Of a DNA stretch of 64,000 bases, positions 56,696 through 64,000 are shown piece after piece. The stretch covers positions 186,001 to 250,000 of the forward strand of contig JAANYP010000806.1 of assembly GCA_020465985.1 (NCBI GenBank), read 5' to 3'. This stretch comes from Centrapalus pauciflorus. Its lineage: Eukaryota; Streptophyta; Magnoliopsida; Asterales; Asteraceae. Below the pieces are notes generated by a model, which made no database searches, had not been told where the DNA came from, and saw nothing but the letters and a program-made list of their open reading frames with translations. Position numbers and translations under genes: made by a program. Position 1 is the first letter of the stretch; every line of letters begins with the position of its first letter.

Positions 56696-57049
56696 AGTCC
56701 ATCTACCATCAGGGTAGGTGAAGAATGGAAGCTATCCATCTGTTGGACAGGCTTGCCATTATCTGCTCCCAAAAATCAACAGTCCAAAGTGTTGAACTTT
56801 TTGTACATTAGTTGTACTTTGTTACATATGTTGTAACTTTGCTTATTTACATCAGTTGTAATATACATTAGTACATTAGTTGTACTCTTGTAAAAACATG
56901 TGTTGTTATGTAATCAAAATCAGTATATATAAACTGATCTTTTACTTTACTTAAATGTTGTAATTCCTTTTCAGCAAGATGTATTGTAAAAATGTATAGT
57001 GATTATTGATTAAATCAGCTTAGACTGATTATTGCAAATAGGGGGAGAT
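56696..57049 (+). other. Element C ORF3 3' UTR with TTGTA repeats, and polypurine tract
   Basis: About eight TTGTA words fall between 56795 and 57000 (such as ATTAGTTGTACTTTG and TGTTGTAACTTTG). AAATAGGGGGAGAT (57036-57049) is the purine tract directly before the LTR. Confidence 0.65.
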
Positions 57050-58140
57050 TGTTAGGCACAAAAAGCCCTCAGTTAAACCTTCTGTACATCTGAGGGGGAG
57101 ATTTTTAATCAAACCTGTTGATGCATTTGAAGGTTAAATTTAAAGCCTATTATATGCCTTATTGAAACCTGAAAATGATATGCAATATCAGCCCAAAGCT
57201 GTTAACCATGTTGCATTCCTTGCAAAAAAGACAGTTTGTCCAAGCTGTTCTATATGCTGAATAGGCTGGGCATAAACTGTCTACGCTGCTCTACTCTCTT
57301 GAGCAGCTTGGGCAGTTTTTAAGTGTTCTGTTCTTTGTGAACATGTTAAACACTCTATGGAATATGTTTCCAAGTCATCATGTATTGTTTTTGGCTACAA
57401 GATCAGTTTACAAGTCGAAGACAAAGTGGAAAACAGAACTGCACAGCCTGCCCACGCTGTTCTATTACATGAAGACAAACAGATATTTGAAAAGGGTGAC
57501 AGACCTTTTCTTATATCAAAATGGCATTAGCAAAAGAAGAAAGATGCAAAGTTGACATTCCTCTTTTGGTTAAAGCCTTATGCAACAGTGAGAAAAATGA
57601 AAAGACAAAGATTCTGCCATATGAAAACAAAGGTACTTTATCAGAACGTGCAGAAAGGTGTTTTGTCCTTTTGGAAAGACTCTCCACTATCTCTTTTGTC
57701 CAATGAAGAAGCTTCACTGAGATTCTCCTTTTGTGTACAAAAGGAAGCTTCTAAGGATAAAGAAAAATCAAGAGTGTGAAATCAGAACGTGCATTGAAGT
57801 GTGTTATTCCATGCATGCAAGTCTGCTTATATAAAACAGCCAAGTGTGTCTAAGTTGTTCTTGTGTAAGCTGTCCTTCTGAGTCTTGTAAAAATAGTGAG
57901 TGCTTCTAAGTGAGTGTATTCATCGAATCTAGTCTGAGTGAGTCTTAGATTAGTTAACCAATTGTTGTATCTGTCATCTCAGCTTGAACCTTTCCGCATT
58001 CAAGCTTGTTTGTAATTAACACTTGTTAATAATATACACAAATATTGAGAAAAAGATTGTTAAGTTTTAAATAGCTGTATTCACCCCCCCCCCCTCTACA
58101 GCTTAGAACTATACTCTTGGGAAACCTTTCGGGACCTATA
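57050..58140 (+). repeat. Element C 3' LTR
   Basis: TGTTAGGCAC to GGGACCTATA, TATATAAA at 57828-57835, 11 C at 58084-58094. Colinear with the 5' LTR without large indels. Confidence 0.95.
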
Positions 58141-58400
58141 GGTACTTAATCAAATTTGGTTACAAAATGAGGGACTGTCTCATCAATCTATTTTAGATTA
58201 TACATGGGATGGCCTTTGAGGATATGAAAGGTGATGTCATTTGTTTCTTTATGAAGTGCTGGGAGGTCCAGCTACCAGTTGTGGGGTGAAAATTCTGTAA
58301 ACAGAGCTGGGTTGAGGAGTACAGACTCTGGCAGTTGCTGGTTGTTGTGTGGGATAGGAGGGTGTGGAATAGTAAGAGTATGTGCTTGTGTTTGCTCCAT
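58141..58400 (-). pseudogene. F ORF3, N-terminal piece beyond element C
   Basis: Minus strand from ATG 58400 gives MEQTQAHTLTIPHPP, a proline/serine/threonine-rich start, then SFYILKG-like sequence and HFVTKFD near the C boundary, with stops. It is placed where the missing start of the F ORF at 46936 should be, so C inserted into F. The ATG follows GTGTTTTACAG/AACAA on the element strand, an acceptor-like sequence (AG at 58407-58406). Confidence 0.5.
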
Positions 58401-59073
58401 TTGTTCTGTAAAACACACCACATGATTAGTGAAAACATGCTAGAAAGATATATACCATAGAAACATAGTCTGAAAAAGGTATGAGATAGAATTTATCTAT
58501 TCTGTTTAACGCATCGAGTTTTTTTTCAGTAGTATAAGAATATTACTCACAGAAATCCAAAGTCGATCGTTGTGAGACCAATGTTAGAACAGATCTATTC
58601 ACTCAAAGACCTATGAATAACTATGACCAATGGTGCAAGAAGAGGGAACTTAATAAAAAGGTTGAATAATTTAAAAAAAAATTAAATGTTAAACTTCGGA
58701 TCATGGATGGTCCGAAGTTCGGATGGAACAAACTTTCGTAAAATCAGAGAAAACATACATGTTAAAAAGGAAACAAGGGAACCAAACTTCGGATGGTCCA
58801 ATGTTCGGATTACGTCGGAGGCCCAACACTTAGAAATTAAATTAAAAGACAAACCACATATAAGATGTGGTCCGAACCCTGGATGGACACTCATCCGAAG
58901 TTCGGATGAGGTCCAACAAAATACACTTATATAGAATAAAATGAGGTATGCTATGTTGGTCCGATGTTCGGACTGTCCAAACAAAGGATGATTTCCATAT
59001 ATGTGACATGATATGATTTATGCAAGTTCAAGTGTGATGGGTGAACTTTAGATGTAGAATCTGAAGTTCGTAT
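58401..59073 (-). promoter_or_regulatory. F spacer upstream of ORF3: palindromic repeats and TATA box
   Basis: Non-coding. TCCGAAGTTCGGA palindromes and half-sites (CCGAAGTTCGGATG, ATCCGAAGTTCGGAT, CCGATGTTCGGAC) recur between 58690 and 58985. On the element strand TATATAAG (58933-58926) lies about 530 bp before the ORF3 ATG. The layout, palindromes then TATA then acceptor-like AG just before ATG, matches the B spacer. Confidence 0.45.
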
Positions 59074-61688
59074 GACATTCTGGCAAATCTGACCAGATCC
59101 CGAGTAGCACACACCTTAACGCATAATCCAACTTTGATGACTTGGTACATTCGTCAATTTTGGTACAAGTGCATCCTCTGTCCACCCCCCCCCCCCCCCC
59201 GTATTCTAGGCAAGAGTAAATGGGCAGCTGATTGCTTTCTCGACAGCGGATTATAAGGACAATTCTTGTCCTGGGAACTGAAGCTCAAGAGAATAGTTCT
59301 ATAGACTACTTAACTCAACTACGCCAAGGGGATTTCCAACGGATGGAGTACTCGCTTGATCTGACCAAAGCCTCGTACGTGAAAAGTCGAGTGATAGAGC
59401 AATGGCGTTATTTGATGCACGTTCTTCCCGTCTGTCTTGCCCCGAAGAAGGAAGGTTTTGATGTAATGAAATCCAAGCTACAATCTGTGATGAGCTCACT
59501 TGTATACAACAAGCCATACAGATTCTCTAGATTCTTTTTTGTAGATCTTATACATCAGATAACAGCTCCAACTCGCAAGTGATTCCTGATGTATCCATGC
59601 TTTGTGATGATGATTATTCGTCACTATATGCCCAATTTGCCACCATAACTAGACTGAGCGTCCACAGCCAGAGATGGCCTGAGAATGAGCGTCCACAGCC
59701 TACTCCACTGTTTGGAGCTTTGCTCAACGATGTCTGTGTTGCACCAACAGGAGATGGATGGCTGGATGTGCAACAAGGTCCAGCAGCGGTCCCATCAGCA
59801 GCAGCAGCACCTGCAGCACAAGTGGTGCAACCTGTCCAGAATCAAGCTGTCCCATCACCAGCAACATTAGCATCTCCACCTGTCATTCCAGTTGATCCTC
59901 GAGATTTGGAGGATATTTTTGCTAATGGTGGAGCTGCTCAAGCTGATATTGCAGAATAGGTCGTTCAGGATATTCTTCAACCACCTGAAGCACCCGGAAA
60001 CATCTTTGACGAGGTTAAGAACTATCAACCAGACTAGTCTACTGTGGCAGCTGAACCATCTCAGAGTACGGAGGATGATGAAATTGAGACTGATTCAGAT
60101 GAGGCAAGGGATATTTAGGATGCAGCATATCCACCAACATCTTATGGTCGTTATCGTTTTCGTGTGATTGTGCTGCAGACTAGGCAGCTGCAAACGTGGC
60201 GGCTTCAGGATTATGATGATGATGATGAGTATGAACCAGAAGAGGAGACTTTGGAGAGGCATTAGAGAGCTAAACGTTAAAGGATAAATCAATCGGTGCC
60301 CTCTACCTCTGCAACAGTTGCACCACAAGTAATAACCACAACCGCACCATCGTCATCAGTTCCATCTCCACCCGAGACAACTACATCTTATAGCCAGATC
60401 CTTCTTCGTCTTCAAGCTCAAATTGATAATCAGGCTGTGCAGATTCTCCAACTGACTAATGCGGTTATTGAAGTTCAGAAGTATAACGTCCAGCTAGATC
60501 AAACAGTGGCTGATCAGTAGTAAAAGATTGCCACCTTTGAGGATCTACTGGCACAACTTTTGAAAGATCGTCCAGTTCAGGTGGAGAGCTGTAGGGAGGA
60601 TGCCTTGAAGCATTTTTAGAGGGACGATGAAGAAGAAGACCCAAGTGCGAATAAAGACAGTGAGCTGGCAGATCTTTAAAAAACAACAATCTTCTAAGCT
60701 TCCTAAACCTCAGGGGGGGTCTAGTTTATCAGCCTAGGACAAGGGCAAAGGTAAAGATGAATTGAGGTTTGATTTTGAAGATGACTTAGATCAGGAAGAT
60801 CTTGAGGAATGAGAATTTATTCCTAAAGATATTCGTGATTGGTAGTCAGATGATGAAGTGGTCATAGATGAAGATGATAATGTTGATGAAAATTTTGTCT
60901 ATAAACAACCTGTTACGGAGCAATATGTGAATGTAGATCAGAATCCGATAGATCTAGATGTGCTAAGATATACACTTAATGATGAATCAGATTCTGAGGT
61001 ATCTCAGATGCTAGACTGGAAGATTTCGAGAGAAGAGAAGAAGAAATAGTGGTTTAAGAGAGAAGAAGAGAAGATAGACTTGGCTACAAAGAAGAAGATA
61101 AAATTGCCAAGTTTCAGGAGAACTGTCACGTGACATTTTTAGCTGGTTCTTTGACAAGGATCTGCAGCTAATTGTTTTAAAGAGAAGAGATGGGCTGCAA
61201 TACCTGAAAAGAAGGCTGAAGGATTTTAGTTCGTTTCCAAAGTGTAAAGTTAAATAGTTAGCTTGGAAGAACTTGATCAACTTAGGAGACGACCATTATG
61301 CTGAAGTAGTCGCAAGAATTATCAGAAGAGAAGGTCAATCTGGAAAGTTTGAAAGGATCAAGCCAAGAGTTGGAAAAAGAGAGGTAGATGAAACGAGAAT
61401 AGATCCTCAGACTAGTAGACCATGACCAAGATGGTTTACAAACCAGTCAGATGCATAAAGAAGGTTCCATTGAAGACAATGCCACAGGATGTTCTGGGAA
61501 ATATGAAGTGGTGGTACGTTGACAATGAAACTGCTAAAGCAATAATGGAGGTTGAAGACGACAAGATTATTTTGGAGGTATATTATCATTTGCATCTTGT
61601 GAACCTATCTCAGAGTGATCTAAAAAACCTTCACGAGAAACCGATCTTCTATCATGAAGGTTGGAGATCTGAAGGCAGAAAATACTAG
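59074..61688 (+). pseudogene. Element B ORF3, second copy
   Basis: Same blocks as 41092-43776: VIEQWRYLMHVLPVCLAPKK, a TGA at 59580-59582 before FLMYPCF, the alanine/proline-rich middle, acidic parts and the MTKMVYKPVRCIKKVP C-terminal piece. It starts without the B start codon because the duplication breakpoint lies 71 bp into the ORF; F spacer sequence precedes it. Stops coincide with those of copy 1, and the 63-bp deletion keeps frame. Confidence 0.72.
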
Positions 61689-61788
61689 AAAGTGGTTAGG
61701 GTATGCATTGAACAGGGACTACATATAGGAAGCGATCTGAATAGGACTAGAATTGTAGATCAATGAAAAATAATTAGAAGTTATCGTC

Positions 61789-61799
61789 AAGGGGGAGTC
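61789..61799 (+). other. Polypurine tract of B second copy
   Basis: AAGGGGGAGTC directly before the TGTTAGT start of the LTR. Confidence 0.8.
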
Positions 61800-62166
61800 T
61801 GTTAGTACACCCGGTGTGACGACAACATTCTAGTTTGTTATTGATAGTCAATTGTAATAGATAGGGCCTTATGAATACAAAGTCATGATTATATGTTCAT
61901 GTTTATGTCATAAGTTCATGATTGTGTATTAAGTTCATGTTTGCATGATAAGTTCATGATTGCATGATAAGTTCTTATTTTAATAGGTATAAACTTATTG
62001 CAGATAAGTTCATATGAATTTATATCAAATAAGTTTATACGAACTTAGCTGCATGGGCTTGAACTTACGAGTTCGCGGACTTGGGCCATGCACGAACTTA
62101 GCGTGTATATTATGAACTTATATTCAAGAATTTCGCACACTTCGATAATCTTCATAGCAGACGGTG

Positions 62167-62205
<39 letters not shown>

Positions 62206-62373
62206 CCACAGGAGCGATACAGGTTGTAGAGTTGATATTCCGTCAACGAACATCGTGTTTGCCTCTGTTTTCCCGTGTGAGTATTCGTGGTTGATCCGTT
62301 AGTGTTAAACGAGAATTCTGCACTCGTTTGTCGCCACAACGCCTTGATAGATCTTGTAGGAAGGGACCTTACA
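61800..62373 (+). repeat. Element B 3' LTR, second copy
   Basis: 574 bp, TGTTAGTACACC to GGGACCTTACA with intact TG...CA ends. Three 19-bp units (61912-61968) and a GA run at 62170-62202. Nearly the same as 43888-44482, far less like the B 5' LTR. Confidence 0.93.
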
Positions 62374-64000
62374 ATTAGTTTTCGTTCAAATTCCCAATCT
62401 CACATCAAACCTTCTTATAACTTGTCGCAAGTGCAGTCTATGACTGATAAGTTCAATAGCTTCTATAGTTATTAACCCTTCCGCCGACTGGATTCTTAGT
62501 TTGCTTTGTTATTTTTGTTCATCATCTTGGAAGCTTTCATTCAGCTTCTCTCTAATCATGTGCAGCGTGTCGTCAGAGTAATGGGCGATCTCTTTGAATG
62601 ATATGAACCTTTTACTTCCTTGATTGTTTGAGTAAACTATATCATGCTCAGGTTTTCGGATAACTCTGTATATAGGTTGATGATCAATCATGGCAAAGTT
62701 CTAATCTGGTGGAGTCAATCCAACTCATACAAAATTATTCTTGATTGCCATCTGAAAGTATTTGATGCACATGATTATGGATTGTCTGTTCATGCATCGA
62801 ACCAAGACACAACAAGCATTTTCAATTGGTTTAGACACTTTCTTGAACTTGGCAAGCTGCTCATGCATTATTTCAATGTTGTCGAAGGTCATAAAGTCAA
62901 GATCTGGCTCATAGACCTCATGTTGAGTACCATCTTCCCTTGTGAAGAAGTTTGATAGCGTCAATATTCGTGCTGTTTTGTACGGTGTAATGCTGTGGAC
63001 CTTCTTGACCTTCGAGTTGGACCAAAATTGTTCTTTCTTCATGTGTATTCTGAACATCATCTGGATATAACAAGCTTGCTCCCCCTTAGAAGGATCATGT
63101 AGTTCCACTAGGAGCCTTCATCTGTACTTGTCGTGGTTCTTCATGAAAACTACTCTGAAACGGTTTTCTAGGTACGACTTGCACAGGTCATCAAACGACA
63201 TTATTAAGAGGTATTTAATTCACCCCTTGGTGTGGGCCTTACGTACATCAGCCTGGTTAATGTGTAGTACCTCATAAACATGTTCATGGTGAGCATCAAG
63301 AAGCTGCTGTTTTCAATGAGGTTGAAGATTCGTGATGTTTCCGACTGAGAACCAATATACCCAACTAGCTTTAGTTTCTTCATATGTAGCTTCAACCTCG
63401 GGTGTACTAGTTTGGAAACAATCTAATATTCTTTCTTGGACTGGAGCGGGATGGGTTGGAAGTCTAACTTTTAGGGAGATAGGTTGTGTAGTGGTTGGAG
63501 AAATTGTTGTCGGGGTAGAGGTGATTTCTTTTTCAGTTTCAGGCTCTGGCTTGGTTGGTGAGTTCAAAAAGTCAACAGATGAACTAGTTTCATCAGAATT
63601 TAATATAATTAATTCTGGATGTGCATGGCGACCCTCATAAGGTTCAAAAGCTAGAGTTTCCTCATTCCCCTCTTTTTATTGCTCAGACCCTTCTCCCTCC
63701 GAAGTGGCACCCTCAGGCTTAATCACGTTTCTGTTCCTCAAGATGATCAGGGTTATCCTGATCATCGTGTTTTCATTTATGTGCAGAAGCGAGAGGGTAG
63801 CAAAGACTCCGGAGGTCAATGACTATAGACTCCAACCTATAAATTCCTTTGTTGAGGTCTACCTCTACCCTTAAGATTAGTCACTGTAGATTATCGAAAC
63901 AATCCGTGTAGAGGGAAGCTATTGTGGCTAATTGATATTTAGTGCAAGGATAGCGATATCACTTTGGACTGATGGGGTACCTGGTGGCGCCTCCTGAGTT
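62374..64000 (-). pseudogene. F ORF3, second copy (C-terminal part, runs off the window)
   Basis: It keeps the piece deleted from copy 1: minus-strand 63108-62725 has LHDPSKGEQACYIQMMF, HSITPYKTARILTLSNFF and DLDFMTFDNIEIMHEQL. Then 62691-62509 has YRVIRKPEHDIVYSNNQG and SKRFISFKEIAHYSDDTLHM. Upstream are PTKPEPETEKEITSTP and TYEETKASWVYWF (about 63390-63560). The order matches hypothetical C-terminal domains following Copia RNase H in Asteraceae, by memory. Stops near 62700, 63115 and 63200 break it. Confidence 0.68.

Larger units (their letters stand above)
46937..58140 (+). mobile_element. Element C: full-length Sirevirus-type Copia retrotransposon, 11.2 kb
   Basis: LTRs of 1090 and 1091 bp (46937-48026, 57050-58140), a perfect TGGTATCAGAGC PBS, gag, PR, IN, RT, RNase H, spacer, ORF3 and purine tract are all in order. 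It is the most intact element here, with a 650-codon open Gag stretch and a 341-codon stretch across the IN C-terminus and RT. The flanks CGTAT and GGTAC agree at three of five bases, so the target duplication is decayed or absent. Same family as E-left and E-right by LTR and ORF3. Confidence 0.95.
41092..59073 (+). repeat. Tandem duplication, first unit (contains element C)
   Basis: 41092-45739 aligns with 59074-64000 on the same strand with a few percent differences by eye. The second copy starts exactly where the F spacer ends at 59073, so the first unit is 41092-59073. Without element C it is 6778 bp. The left breakpoint is in B ORF3 at GACATTCTGGCAAATCTG. Confidence 0.8.
59074..64000 (+). 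repeat. Tandem duplication, second unit (runs off the window)
   Basis: Copy of 41092-45739. Differences include absence of 63 bp (42780-42842 of copy 1), one fewer 19-bp LTR unit, a shorter C-run (16 versus 23), and presence of 370 bp that copy 1 lacks. If the unit is as inferred, it should continue about 2.1 kb past the window, more if it also carries an element C. Confidence 0.8.

Overview
This window is plant nuclear DNA made almost entirely of nested, decayed LTR retrotransposons. I see no host protein gene, tRNA or rRNA gene. A plant is indicated by initiator-Met-tRNA primer sites (TGGTATCAGAGC), Ty1/Copia elements of Sirevirus type (long Gag with coiled coil, an extra third ORF after RNase H), a Ty3/Gypsy element of the Athila/Tat group and a small non-autonomous Helitron. 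The third-ORF proteins resemble hypothetical proteins that are common in daisy-family genomes, so an asterid eudicot is my best guess. The species cannot be fixed from the window alone.

Layout. Element A (Ty3/Gypsy, + strand) gives gag-PR-RT-RNase H at 2347-5881, integrase at 18944-20021 and a truncated 3' LTR from about 20248 to 22106. Its 5' end (1-2346) is inverted. Element D (Sirevirus, - strand, 5887-18938) sits inside the A integrase region with a perfect TAAAT target duplication. Its 5' LTR/gag junction is expanded into four tandem units, one holding a 492-bp Helitron (17134-17625). At 22107-31922 two 3' halves of another Sirevirus family are fused head to head (E-left on -, E-right on +). 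A scrap of chromovirus RNase H follows (31923-32250, -).

Element B (second Sirevirus family, +, 32503-44482) is nearly full length. It is followed by F, the third ORF of yet another family, on the - strand (44483-46936). F is split by element C (46937-58140, +), a full-length member of the E family with two 1.09-kb LTRs. The F remainder and its upstream spacer end at 59073. There a second copy of the B 3' end plus F begins and runs to the window edge. The arrangement fits a direct tandem duplication with unit 41092-59073.

Within each Sirevirus the expected order is LTR, PBS, gag (two zinc knuckles around a coiled coil), protease, integrase, RT, RNase H, spacer, ORF3, polypurine tract, LTR. 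Every ORF is broken by stops, frameshifts or deletions, so none should be autonomous now. The most interesting signals are architectural. The pol-ORF3 spacers of different families carry TATA boxes, splice-like sites and palindromes, in B shared with its own LTR. The ORF3 C-terminal region and a TTGTA-rich 3' UTR are retained across decayed copies. Several rearrangements (head-to-head fusion, tandem LTR-gag array, tandem duplication, inversion) can be read almost to the base.
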